Source: CAYWMP01 sp964459445
GTDB lineage: Bacteria; Desulfobacterota; DSM-4660; Desulfatiglandales; HGW-15
Assembly: GCA_964459445.1 (NCBI GenBank)
Contig: CAYWMP010000033.1
Location: 1-39,873 of the forward strand
Length of the DNA: 39,873 nucleotides
Direction: 5' to 3'
The translations under genes and the position numbers were made by a program. Below the pieces are notes generated by a model, which worked only from the letters and a program-made list of their open reading frames with translations, ran no database searches and was not told where the DNA came from. This document shows positions 15,513 through 22,984 of the stretch, piece after piece. Within the stretch, counting starts at the first letter, position 1. Each line of letters opens with the position of its first letter.

Positions 15513-15925
15513 GCATCACCTCGAGGTAATAGTCCGGAAATCTTAGACAGGATCAACAGGATTAACATGATGTTTATCCGCCTTAACTCTGGCGGAGAAA
15601 TCCAGTAAATCAAAGAATATACAATGCTGTCGAAAGAAGCTCCTCTTAAACTGCCGGTCGCGTTTACTAAGTTGTTATAAAAGGGGATTTTCATTTTCTA
15701 ACTGGCCATTGTGCAGTGAATATCGCTCATTGGCAACACTACTAAATTAATCAGCCCTCCCTGGCACGAGAACGGTTTTTTACTGCTTAGGAATGCTTCA
15801 TTTTCAATCGCAGTATTTCGGCATGCCGGGTCTGGGCCAGGGATCTGAACTAAGCGATCAACAGGTTAGAAACAATCAAGTCAATCCTGTTATCCTGTCA
15901 AATGTCTTTCTTCTGGTGAACTGTT
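15513..15925. other. 413-bp non-coding interval within the dehydrogenase subunit genes
   Basis: No gene is visible. It contains the second copy of the 54-bp hairpin repeat (15565-15618), the common word GACAGGATCAACAGGATTAA at 15546-15565 and a related ATCCTGTTATCCTGTC near 15884. The word GTCTGGGCCAGGGA occurs here (about 15829) and at 8437-8451. The frames crossing the interval are repeat-derived and are not called. Confidence 0.65.
15565..15618. repeat. 54-bp dispersed repeat with TCCGCC/GGCGGA hairpin, copy 2
   Basis: It is the direct copy of 8455-8508 (48 of 54 identical). Substitutions fall mostly outside the hairpin stem, which keeps TCCGCC and GGCGGA. Both copies lie in long gaps inside the same gene block. 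Confidence 0.75.
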
Positions 15926-16243
15926 TCACCTTGCAGACATATCCGGGCCCTTGCCCATCTGTGTCTCCACATTCATACCCTCTTTAAGGGGCGCCACACA
16001 GGTTCGCACATTGGGAACGCCGTCAACCACCATAATGCAGTCCGTGCACCTGCCAATGGCGCAAAACATGCCACGGGATTCGTTCCTTTTCGTCGTGTAC
16101 CTGTGTATCAATACCCCGTTGCTCCTTAAAGCTATGGCAATGGGTTCGCCTTCAAAACCCTCCATGGGTTTTCCATCAAGGGTGAATTGGACCTGTTTAC
16201 CCTTTTCAAATGTTCCTAAGACAGGATGTTCTTCGATCCGCAT
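15926..16243 (-). CDS. HcnA-like [2Fe-2S] ferredoxin subunit
   Basis: A 105-residue plant-type-like [2Fe-2S] protein matching HcnA and the N-terminal domain of sarcosine oxidase alpha. The C61-x4-C66-x2-C69-x12-C82 set lies in GMFCAIGRCTDCIMVVDGV and NVRTC, and the upstream GEPIAIALRSNGVLIHRYT segment is typical of the family. It would receive electrons from the FAD subunits. The ATG at 16243 follows TAGGTAATG at usual spacing. It precedes the HcnB-like gene in transcription order, although a 413-bp repeat-filled gap separates them. Confidence 0.92.
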   Translation of the reverse strand: MRIEEHPVLGTFEKGKQVQFTLDGKPMEGFEGEPIAIALRSNGVLIHRYTTKRNESRGMFCAIGRCTDCIMVVDGVPNVRTCVAPLKEGMNVETQMGKGPDMSAR

Positions 16244-16323
16244 GACTCATTACCTAAGAATAGAACTTATGGTCTTCGCTCCAATTGGTATCTTGGACCG
16301 TTGGAATAATGGATTCTGATATT

Positions 16324-16379
16324 AGGTTTCAGTGTTCAGGTTTCAGTATCTGCACTTAATCTCCTGACACCTGAAACCT
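16324..16379. repeat. Hairpin-forming repeat (AGGTTTCAG units)
   Basis: A 17-nt left arm (16324-16340) and right arm (16363-16379) pair with few mismatches (AGGTTTCAGTGTTCAGG against CCTGACACCTGAAACCT). It lies in the 233-bp gap between the FMN synthase-like and HcnA-like genes. It could act as a weak terminator or processing site separating the synthase genes from the dehydrogenase/BMC genes. Confidence 0.65.
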
Positions 16380-16476
16380 ATTAAGTTATATTTGAACAAC
16401 AAGGAATAAGTATTTATAAATACTACTATTTAATAAAGTTCTAGAAACACCGGGACGTTCAATTAGTACCAGTCTG

Positions 16477-17781
16477 TTAAAAAAACCCGAAGGCTTCCGT
16501 AAAGGTATAATTCGTTCCTACCAGGGGCACGCCGGTCATGGCACAGGCCTCCAGATTCAATGCTCTGAGATCTTCCCTCTCCAGGTTTTCCAGCGCTGTT
16601 TTGCCGGCTGCCTTGGCGAGTATGGTTGCCTCGTGGGTCATACCTTTGATGTAATTCCCCACCCGCTGGGCTGCGGCATCGATATCCAGTCTCTTTCTTC
16701 GTTCCGGATCCTGGGTACCGATCCCGAAGGCGCAGGCCCCTTCATGACATCGCAGACAGACCGTGCATCCCATGGCCACCATCACGCTCGTCCCGAGCGC
16801 CACGGCATCCGCCCCCAGGGCCAGAGCCTTGGCAACGTCCGAGCCGTCCTTGATCCCTCCCGAGATAATGAGACTGATTTCATCCCTGACCCCCATCTCT
16901 TCGAGAGCCCGGACGCCCTGAACAAGGGCGGGAAGGGTCGGAATGCCGAGATGGGTGGAGGCTACCACCGGCGCCGCTCCGGTGCCGCCCTCGGCCCCAT
17001 CAATCACGATGCCGTCGGCGCCCGTCTTGGCCGCAATCTTGACATCTTCTCTCACGCGACCGGCGGCAATTTTTACAAAGATGGGGACTTGCCAATCCGT
17101 TACATCCCTGAGTTCCTCGATTTTGAGGACCATATCGTCGGCACCAAAAATATCGCCGTGCCGGGGGTGGCTGTGAAGATCGATGCCCTCGGGCAGTTGT
17201 CGGAATGCTGCAATCTCCTTGGTGATCTTGCTTCCCATCAAGTGCCCGGACAGGCCCGGCTTTGCCCCGATACCGCATATGATCTCGATGGCATCCGCCG
17301 CTTCTATGTTTCTGAGGGAAAACCCCATCCGGCTCGGGGTGATTTGCACGACTTGCTTGTAGGAATTTTCCATTTCTTCGGGCAGCAACCCTCCCTCGCC
17401 GTTATTAATGGAGGTTCCCACGATCTGGGTGGATTTGGCCAAAGCGGTTTTGGCTTCCTTACTCAGGGCGCCGTAGGACATCCCTGAAATCAGTATGGGT
17501 GTCTCGACGACCAGCGGTTTTTTCGCGAATCGTTTCCCGAGGACCGTCTGGGTCTTGCAATCCTCCCGGTAGGTGTCAATGGACAGGCGCGAGAGCTGTG
17601 AAGGCAAAACCAGAAGATCATCAAAGTTGGGATATCCTTTCGTGGACCCGCAGCCCCGGATTCGGTGGGTCCCCGTCTCGGCCTTGTATCGGATCTCGGA
17701 AAGCACCTCGGAATTCCAGACGCCTCTTTGGACGTCTTTGACTTTTACCTTTTTTGTCTCTTCCTTTGTTTCTTCTGTCAT
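16477..17781 (-). CDS. FMN/iron-sulfur glutamate-synthase-like large subunit (GlxD/MgsC-like)
   Basis: A 434-residue protein equal to the central FMN domain of glutamate synthase and to the C subunit of N-methylglutamate synthase. ILISGMSYGALSKEAK (about 97-112), HPRHGDIFGADDM, DGAEGGTGAAPV (FMN phosphate region) and the [3Fe-4S] motif CTVCLRCHEGACAFGI near the C-terminus are visible. In N-methylglutamate synthase this subunit forms N-methylglutamate from methylamine or gamma-glutamylmethylamide and glutamate/2-oxoglutarate. An ATGA overlap couples it to the GXGXG subunit. It could instead be an ordinary archaeal-type glutamate synthase part; the context with a ligase and amine dehydrogenase favours the N-alkylglutamate role. 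Confidence 0.88.
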   Translation of the reverse strand: MTEETKEETKKVKVKDVQRGVWNSEVLSEIRYKAETGTHRIRGCGSTKGYPNFDDLLVLPSQLSRLSIDTYREDCKTQTVLGKRFAKKPLVVETPILISGMSYGALSKEAKTALAKSTQIVGTSINNGEGGLLPEEMENSYKQVVQITPSRMGFSLRNIEAADAIEIICGIGAKPGLSGHLMGSKITKEIAAFRQLPEGIDLHSHPRHGDIFGADDMVLKIEELRDVTDWQVPIFVKIAAGRVREDVKIAAKTGADGIVIDGAEGGTGAAPVVASTHLGIPTLPALVQGVRALEEMGVRDEISLIISGGIKDGSDVAKALALGADAVALGTSVMVAMGCTVCLRCHEGACAFGIGTQDPERRKRLDIDAAAQRVGNYIKGMTHEATILAKAAGKTALENLEREDLRALNLEACAMTGVPLVGTNYTFTEAFGFF

Positions 17782-18482
17782 GACTCCGCCCCTGTCTGCT
17801 TATGGGTTGGCTTAAAGAGGACATACTCGTGTCGTCCGTATACCTTGGGTACGACACTTCTGAAATCATCCACGCCCTGTTCGATTCCGTATTTACTGAA
17901 GAGGCTCTCCAACTCTTTCTTTTCCTCGTCCTTTATCGGGATTACGGTGACATTACCGCCCAGTTTGTCTTCCACTTCCGGATCAAGGACGTGGATAGTG
18001 CCGTCGTACATGGATTCACCGATCCCAGTGCCTACCTCCCCAAGGACAACAATGCGGCCTCCAAGGGTCATCTTGCCGCTCCACATCCCGACATTGCCGC
18101 AAACGATCAGATTGCCGCCTTTCATTCCCCATCCGGCCCGGCTGCCGCTGTGGCCTTTGACCAAAATCGTACCGCCCACCATGGAAGGAGCACAGTTGCT
18201 TCCGGTATTCATCTCAACGATAATTTCGCCGCTACCCATATTGTCGCCTGTGTAGAGCCCGGTGTTGCCTTTGATAACGACCCGGGGCCCCTGCAGAAAT
18301 CCGCCAGTGTAAAAACCCGTGCTTCCCTCGACAAAAACGGTCCCTTCTCCCTTTAAGGCCGTGGCAAAATTATGGACAGAATGGGGATTATCGACAACGA
18401 TCTCATCGTGCTGCTCGATCATTTCCCTGAGATTCCGATTCACTTCGCGGGTACTCATTCCGGAGATATCTAGACGGGCCAT
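17778..18482 (-). CDS. GXGXG-domain glutamate-synthase-like subunit (GlxC/MgsB-like)
   Basis: A 234-residue right-handed beta-helix protein corresponding to the C-terminal GXGXG domain of glutamate synthase. Repeating units are FVEGSTGFYTGGFLQG, VIKGNTGLYTGDNMGSG, LVKGHSGSRAGWGMKGG and VLGEVGTGIGESMYDG. It scaffolds the ammonia channel between the amidotransferase and the FMN subunit. ATG at 18482 has AGGAGGT upstream. It overlaps the amidotransferase stop by 13 bp and the FMN subunit start by 4 bp, so the trio is tightly coupled in the order GATase, GXGXG, FMN. Confidence 0.92.
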   Translation of the reverse strand: MARLDISGMSTREVNRNLREMIEQHDEIVVDNPHSVHNFATALKGEGTVFVEGSTGFYTGGFLQGPRVVIKGNTGLYTGDNMGSGEIIVEMNTGSNCAPSMVGGTILVKGHSGSRAGWGMKGGNLIVCGNVGMWSGKMTLGGRIVVLGEVGTGIGESMYDGTIHVLDPEVEDKLGGNVTVIPIKDEEKKELESLFSKYGIEQGVDDFRSVVPKVYGRHEYVLFKPTHKQTGAES

Positions 18483-19369
18483 ACCTTCACACCTCCTGGT
18501 TCCATCTCCGTGGCATAGACATCGGAGATAATGGGGGTTAGTGAGATCTGCTCTGAGCCGAAGAGAACACTGCCGTCGCCCATCTCATATATAACGACCG
18601 GCTTAAAAGCCAATCGATCGCGAAAGGCCCCGATCTGTTCTGGTGTGGCGACCAGGATCGTAAAGATGCCGTCCAAGGCATCCAGGGCTGCATGAAGAGC
18701 GCCTTCCAGGTCCTGGCCCTTTTCCTTCATTTGATAGGCAATAAAATGCGCCGCCACCTCACTGTCGTTGGCCGTCTTAAAACGCACACCCAGATTTTCA
18801 AGTTTTCGCCTCATATTAAAGTAGTTCGTAAACTGGCCGTTATGGACCAGGGAGAACTCCGGGTAGATGTAAGATACGAAGGGATGGGCAAAATTGATGT
18901 TCTCAACGCTTTCTGTGGCCAATCTGACATGGCCTATTCCATGGGTACATTTTCCAACCTGAATCTCATGGATCTGTTGGAGTTCTTCTGCGGATCCCTG
19001 GTCTTTGTAGATCTTGATCTCCTGACCCAGGGAATGCACGCATAGGTTGGGATTGGAATCAATGTCCCAATGAAGGTCCTTGACCTTGTCCGAATCCATA
19101 TCAAGGTTGCCTTCGAAGAACTCGAATATGCCACCCCCGTGGTATAGCCTCGAGTCAACCACCCGCCCGTACTTTTCAATAATCTCAACAAGATCTTTTT
19201 GATACTTTTGATCCGTCATGGACACACGGGCTGCAATGTCGGTCCTTTGCTCATAGACCGCCAATCCGGTGGCGTCCCGGCCCCTATGGACCAGTTCCTT
19301 AAGCATATTGATCAGGTCCGTGCCCAGATCTTCTCTATCCTTGGCTATTAGCCCTGCTATTCCGCACAT
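18470..19369 (-). CDS. Class II glutamine amidotransferase subunit (GlxB/MgsA-like)
   Basis: A 299-residue Ntn-hydrolase amidotransferase that releases ammonia from glutamine or a gamma-glutamyl amide. The start is set by chemistry: ATG at 19369 gives MCGIAGLI, so the catalytic Cys becomes residue 1 after Met removal. A TTG four codons upstream would bury it. GAGGG lies 5 bp before this ATG. HGIGHVRLATES and FVSYIYPEFSLVHNGQFTNY are class II motifs, and VLFGSEQISLTP is near the C-terminus. In the N-methylglutamate system the equivalent subunit acts with the GXGXG and FMN subunits. It overlaps the GXGXG start by 13 bp and follows the ligase gene after an 84-bp gap. Confidence 0.9.
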   Translation of the reverse strand: MCGIAGLIAKDREDLGTDLINMLKELVHRGRDATGLAVYEQRTDIAARVSMTDQKYQKDLVEIIEKYGRVVDSRLYHGGGIFEFFEGNLDMDSDKVKDLHWDIDSNPNLCVHSLGQEIKIYKDQGSAEELQQIHEIQVGKCTHGIGHVRLATESVENINFAHPFVSYIYPEFSLVHNGQFTNYFNMRRKLENLGVRFKTANDSEVAAHFIAYQMKEKGQDLEGALHAALDALDGIFTILVATPEQIGAFRDRLAFKPVVIYEMGDGSVLFGSEQISLTPIISDVYATEMEPGGVKVWPV

Positions 19370-19453
19370 GGCGTCCCTCAATTCTTTTTAGATTTATGGA
19401 GACAAGGACCGGCTCACCCTGATCCAGAGTTTTAAGGTTGGCCGGCCGACTCA

Positions 19454-20803
19454 TTACAAATGATAGGAGTACTCGTTGAATTCCCAATCCGTCACGTGTC
19501 TGCGGAACCTTGCCAACTCATGCTCCTTTAGCGCAATAAACGCCTGTATCAATTCGGGGCCTAATGCATCGCAAATCACCTCATCCGCCCTTAAATACTC
19601 AACCGCCTCATGGAGATAAAAGGGCATGTTTTCATAGGTACCCGGCTCAACACCGTAGATATCACCTACGGCATAGTCGCCTGGGTCGATCTTGTTCTCA
19701 ATCCCGTCAAGCCCGGCGGCAAAGGCCGCGGCAAAGGTCAGGTAGGGATTGGCCGATGCGCAGGGGGCTCGATTCTCCACACGCGTCGCCCCGCCTCTCT
19801 CGCTAGGGACCCGAACGTAGGTCGTTCTGTTATCCAGACCCCAAGCCAGCCAGTAGGGTGCAAAGGAGTCGGGAACATATCGCTTATAGGAATTGATCGT
19901 GGGCGCCAATAGCGCCGACATGCCCTTCGCGTGAGCCATCTGACCCCCGATGAAGTATCGCATCAGATCAGATATTCCATTTTGACCCTTAGGATCGTCA
20001 AAGGCGTTTTTCCCACTATCCAGATGGTTCAAGGAGAGATGGATATGGTAACCGCTTCCTCCGCCATCCGTGGTCGGACGTCCCATAAAAGTGAGGTGAA
20101 GACCGTTCTGTGCCGCAACTTCTTTGCATATGGCCTTAAAGGTAAATGTCTTGTCTGCGGTGCTTAGGGCATCGTCATATTTCCAATTGATTTCAAATTG
20201 GCTGGGGAAGAATTCATGGTTCAGATAAATGATGTCTATCCCCAGCTTTAGGAACATATTCTGAAGAGTCCGCGCCAGTCCAAGGGAATCTACCATGGGA
20301 TTGGCCTGATAAACGCAGGAGAGGCCTGGGTTGTAAAGCGAACCAGGACCCACCGGGCCCTCCTCGCCGCATTGGTTGTAAACGAAAAATTCAAGCTCTG
20401 AGGCACAAACAGCCCGAAGTCCTTTTTCCTCATACTTCTTCAAGATACCCTGAAGGGCGTTACGGGGGTCAACAGGGATAGGTTTTCCGTCACGGAAGGC
20501 ATTTCCTATCAGACGGGCAGTACCTTCGAGATGGGGCAAAACGGCAAAGGTGTTCAGGTCAGGCATGATTGTCATGTCCATCCATTCAATTTCATATCCA
20601 CACCCCGTCTCCGGCGCCACATCGTTTGCCAGGTCAATGGCATAAATGGCCTGGGCGAAATTGATGCCTTCCTCCGTCAACTCTTCCAGCATCCCTGCTG
20701 GCGCATACTTGCTGCGGCAAATCCCGTACAAATCAGGGAATTCCATCCGCAGGGTATCGATGTTCTCGGCTTTGATAATTTCTCGAATCTCCAAAAGATC
20801 CAT
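19454..20803 (-). CDS. Glutamine-synthetase-family ligase (GmaS/PuuA/IpuC-like amine gamma-glutamylase candidate)
   Basis: A 449-residue GlnA-fold ATP-dependent ligase. SELEFFVYNQ (about 129-138), the metal/glutamate segment LNHEFFPSQFEINWKYDDAL, FMGRPTTDGGGSGYHIHLSL and RVENRAPCASANPYLTFAAA are visible in the usual order. Substitutions at the ammonium/glutamate site (HEFFPSQFEINW instead of the usual HEVAPGQHEIDF; GGGSGYHIH) are more like gamma-glutamylamide ligases such as GmaS, PuuA or IpuC than a housekeeping glutamine synthetase, but this is judged by eye. It would add an amine to the gamma carboxyl of glutamate with ATP. It is the first gene of the operon, with AGGAGGG before ATG 20803 and a sigma70-like promoter at 20867-20896. 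Confidence 0.85.
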   Translation of the reverse strand: MDLLEIREIIKAENIDTLRMEFPDLYGICRSKYAPAGMLEELTEEGINFAQAIYAIDLANDVAPETGCGYEIEWMDMTIMPDLNTFAVLPHLEGTARLIGNAFRDGKPIPVDPRNALQGILKKYEEKGLRAVCASELEFFVYNQCGEEGPVGPGSLYNPGLSCVYQANPMVDSLGLARTLQNMFLKLGIDIIYLNHEFFPSQFEINWKYDDALSTADKTFTFKAICKEVAAQNGLHLTFMGRPTTDGGGSGYHIHLSLNHLDSGKNAFDDPKGQNGISDLMRYFIGGQMAHAKGMSALLAPTINSYKRYVPDSFAPYWLAWGLDNRTTYVRVPSERGGATRVENRAPCASANPYLTFAAAFAAGLDGIENKIDPGDYAVGDIYGVEPGTYENMPFYLHEAVEYLRADEVICDALGPELIQAFIALKEHELARFRRHVTDWEFNEYSYHL

Positions 20804-20866
20804 CGCAAACCCTCCTGTTTCGGCAAAAAGATCAAATTGTAATTTTTTTATCTTTTTACCATCAAA

Positions 20867-20896
20867 ATTGTATTATTTATTACACTAACCTGTCAA
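20867..20896 (-). promoter_or_regulatory. Sigma70-type promoter of the ligase/BMC operon
   Basis: On the minus strand TTGACA (20896-20891), an 18-bp spacer and TACAAT (20872-20867) form a near-consensus promoter. Transcription would start near 20860, giving a leader of about 55 nt before the ligase. The -35 and its flank (TTTTTTCTTGACA) match the promoters of the ABC operon (26636-26664) and, less closely, the TRAP operon (30852-30880). Confidence 0.75.
20869..20884. promoter_or_regulatory. Palindrome overlapping the ligase/BMC promoter (candidate operator)
   Basis: TGTATTATTTATTACA is a 16-bp near-palindrome (TGTAWT-N4-AWTACA). It covers the -10 box and much of the spacer, where a bound repressor would block polymerase. 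The form resembles the operator of the RpiR-family protein HexR, TGTARTWWWATTACA (from memory). Its recognition by the RpiR protein at 3519-4454 is inference. Confidence 0.45.
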
Positions 20897-21015
20897 GAAA
20901 AAACGGAAAAATGATTCAAATTACCCTGAGCCTACAATTCGTCATTATTATTTCTTTGTTTTCAAGCATTTATAATTTTTTTTATTGTAATGTTAATTTT
21001 TCTTATCGAATTGCG

Positions 21016-21033
21016 TTGTAATTTTCAATACAA
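21016..21033. promoter_or_regulatory. Second palindrome upstream of the ligase/BMC promoter
   Basis: TTGTAATTTTCAATACAA is an 18-bp dyad with the same TGTAWT-N4-AWTACA core as 20869-20884. The centres are about 148 bp apart, near 14 helical turns, which would suit looping between two bound dimers. The intervening region 20904-21060 is strongly AT-rich, and the 324-bp gap 20804-21127 holds no gene. Confidence 0.42.
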
Positions 21034-21127
21034 TTAAACGTTTTGTTTTCTTGCCCTTTTACCGGGATATCATGTCCTCTATTTTTTCTCTGGGTCCTTT
21101 GCTGAACTCCCCTGACTTGAGCCTTAC

Positions 21128-21832
21128 CTAGACACCAAAGTAGGTTTCTTGAATATATTTTTCTTGCTTTAGCTCCTCCGGTCTACCTTTCATATTCACC
21201 CTGCCTGTCTCCAATAAATAGATTTCCTCTGATAGGGTGAGGGTAAAATTAACATTCTGTTCGGTAATAAGTATGGATATGCCTCGCTTTTCTTTAAGGC
21301 TTCTGAGGACCTCGGATATCTCCGAACAGATCAACGGCGCCAGACCAATGGTGGGTTCATCGACCAGGAACATTCTGGGATTCGTCATGAGAGCTCGACC
21401 GAGGTTCAGCATTTGCTGTTCTCCCCCGCTCTGGGTACCCGCTTCTTGTTTTTGGCGCCTTTTTAGGACAGGGAACATTTCATAGACCAGTTCAAGGTTC
21501 CCTTCAATCTGTTTCCTTGCTCGGTAAGCGCCTACAAGCAGGTTTTCTTTCACGCTCATAAAGGGAAAGAGGTTTCGCCTTTCGGGGGCATAACCAATAC
21601 CCAGCCTAATGATATTGGCGGGGCTGCGTCGACGCAGATTTTTTCCATCAAAGGTGATTTGACCATTGCACTTTGTCAGCCCAACGATAGAATCCAGCAA
21701 CGTGGATTTTCCCGCGCCATTGGGACCAATGATCCCTACGACCTGCCCCTTTTCAACATTGACGGACACCCCGCTTAAAGAACAGGCCTTGCCGTAAAAT
21801 ACCTCCAGATCTTCAACTTTCAGAAAAGCCAT
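21128..21832 (-). CDS. livF: Branched-chain amino acid-type ABC transporter ATPase (LivF)
   Basis: A 234-residue ATPase of the LivF family. Walker A GIIGPNGAGKSTLLD (about 33-47), Q-loop region, signature SGGEQQMLNLGRAL, Walker B RMFLVDEPTIGLAP and the H-loop region ILITEQNVNF are intact. It drives import with LivG, the two permeases and the binding protein encoded upstream. ATG at 21832 has GGGAGGGG before it. A 399-bp repeat-containing gap separates it from livG, which is unusual because these genes normally adjoin. The gene order LivK-H-M-G-F is standard. Confidence 0.95.
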   Translation of the reverse strand: MAFLKVEDLEVFYGKACSLSGVSVNVEKGQVVGIIGPNGAGKSTLLDSIVGLTKCNGQITFDGKNLRRRSPANIIRLGIGYAPERRNLFPFMSVKENLLVGAYRARKQIEGNLELVYEMFPVLKRRQKQEAGTQSGGEQQMLNLGRALMTNPRMFLVDEPTIGLAPLICSEISEVLRSLKEKRGISILITEQNVNFTLTLSEEIYLLETGRVNMKGRPEELKQEKYIQETYFGV

Positions 21833-21898
21833 CGGCCCCTCCCGGCCGCCTTACAAGCGCTAACCCAAACAATTACCTTGGTTCCGTGGAACACAAAG

Positions 21899-22158
21899 AA
21901 TATCGAATATCGAACAAGGAATTTCGAATCATGAAGTTCTAAACCTCTTTCATCTCGCTGTTTTGATGTTTGCCACATAGGTTCGGGATTCATAGGTTGA
22001 TAGGTTATGGCTCAGGGGATGACCCTGAACGGGGAACCTTGTTTTTGGACCTCTGCTAAACGGATAATTTAAACGGCAAAATCTATTAATCCATCCTTAG
22101 GGTTAAATGTCGTGCGTGACTTCGACATTCATTATTCCTTGTTCGAAATTCGATATTC
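21899..22158. repeat. Long-spaced inverted repeat between livG and livF
   Basis: The left arm (21899-21937; GAATATCGAATATCGAACAA) and right arm (22120-22158) are imperfect complements about 39 bp long with a 180-bp loop. They make up most of the 399-bp gap (21833-22231) that splits the two ATPase genes. No gene is seen in the loop. Confidence 0.65.
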
Positions 22159-22231
22159 TAATGGTCCAAAGCTTTTGTCTGAGTTAGGCCTGTGTCCTGT
22201 TATTGCATCCTGGTTCATTAACTAATTCGAT

Positions 22232-22984
22232 TTACGGATTCTCTCCCTCATCTTCTTTCTTCCCAAGATAGGCTTCCTGGACTTTCTCATCCGCAATGAC
22301 TTCTTCAAAGGTCCCCTCTGCAATGAGTTGACCAAAGGAAACGACCACAACCCTATCCACCAAGGGCGCCAGTGATCTCAAATCGTGGCTTACGATAACG
22401 AATGTGATTCCTTCTTCTTTTTTTTCTGCGATGAGTTCCGACAACTCGTCAATTTCGCCTACCGTCAGCCCGGCAAAGACTTCATCCAATAAAAGCAGTC
22501 TGGGATTTGTGGCCATGTTTCTTGCCAGTTCCAGTCTTCTGAGATTTCCCATGGACAGTTCGAAGGGATACATCCCAAGTTCCTGGGAGGTGAACCCCAC
22601 ACTTTGGCCGATTTCTTTCTCTTCGACTCCCTGTGCAACAGCCTTTATTGTCCCCATAATTGTATCCGGCATAATCCCTATTCGAATATTTCGGGTAACA
22701 TCCATCTCACTGAAGGGACGCGGAATCTGGTAGGTGCGGGCGATCCCCATTTTGACCCTTTTATGGGTGGGATACCTGGAGATTTCCTCCCCTTCAAAAT
22801 AGATTCCCCCGGAATCCTGTTTGAGTTCTTTCATGATAATGTTAAACAGCGTGGTTTTCCCCGACCCATTCGGCCCAATAAGGCCGAGGGTCTCCCCTTC
22901 GTTGACGTGCAGGCTTACGTTTAAGAGCGCAAAAAGCCCCCCAAAACTCTTTGTGATGCTTTCCACTTCCAAGAGTTTAGTCAT
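22232..22984 (-). CDS. livG: Branched-chain amino acid-type ABC transporter ATPase (LivG)
   Basis: A 250-residue LivG-family ATPase. SFGGLFALLNVSL precedes Walker A LIGPNGSGKTTLFN (about 37-50); ARTYQIPRPFSEMDVTRNI is the LivG-type Q-loop region; the signature is LSMGNLRRLELAR, diverged from the usual LSYGQQ form; Walker B is LLLLDEVFAGLT with a following VSHDLRSL H-loop. ATG at 22984 (MTKLLEVESI) fits family starts better than the in-frame GTG at 22993. It overlaps the end of the permease gene by 8 bp. The diverged signature keeps the key Ser and Gly and should remain active. Confidence 0.94.
   Translation of the reverse strand: MTKLLEVESITKSFGGLFALLNVSLHVNEGETLGLIGPNGSGKTTLFNIIMKELKQDSGGIYFEGEEISRYPTHKRVKMGIARTYQIPRPFSEMDVTRNIRIGIMPDTIMGTIKAVAQGVEEKEIGQSVGFTSQELGMYPFELSMGNLRRLELARNMATNPRLLLLDEVFAGLTVGEIDELSELIAEKKEEGITFVIVSHDLRSLAPLVDRVVVVSFGQLIAEGTFEEVIADEKVQEAYLGKKEDEGENP

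Noticed and set aside
15509..15694. Short minus-strand frame upstream of the HcnB-like gene
   Set aside because: It is derived from the repeated ATCCTGTT/CAGGATTAA words and lacks a ribosome site.
5239..16243. Assignment of the locus to ethanolamine or propanediol utilisation because of EutJ, EutN-like and PduS/PduT-like proteins
   Set aside because: No ammonia lyase, diol dehydratase, cobalamin adenosyltransferase or reactivase is present, so these names reflect only shell and accessory protein families.
16477..19369. Simple annotation as housekeeping glutamate synthase with glutamine synthetase
   Set aside because: Not excluded, but the split subunits, the co-directional amine-dehydrogenase and BMC genes and the diverged ligase motifs make the N-methylglutamate-synthase-like reading better supported.
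18470..19381. TTG start for the class II amidotransferase at 19381
   Set aside because: It would put four residues before MCGIAG and block exposure of the catalytic N-terminal Cys; ATG at 19369 is used.
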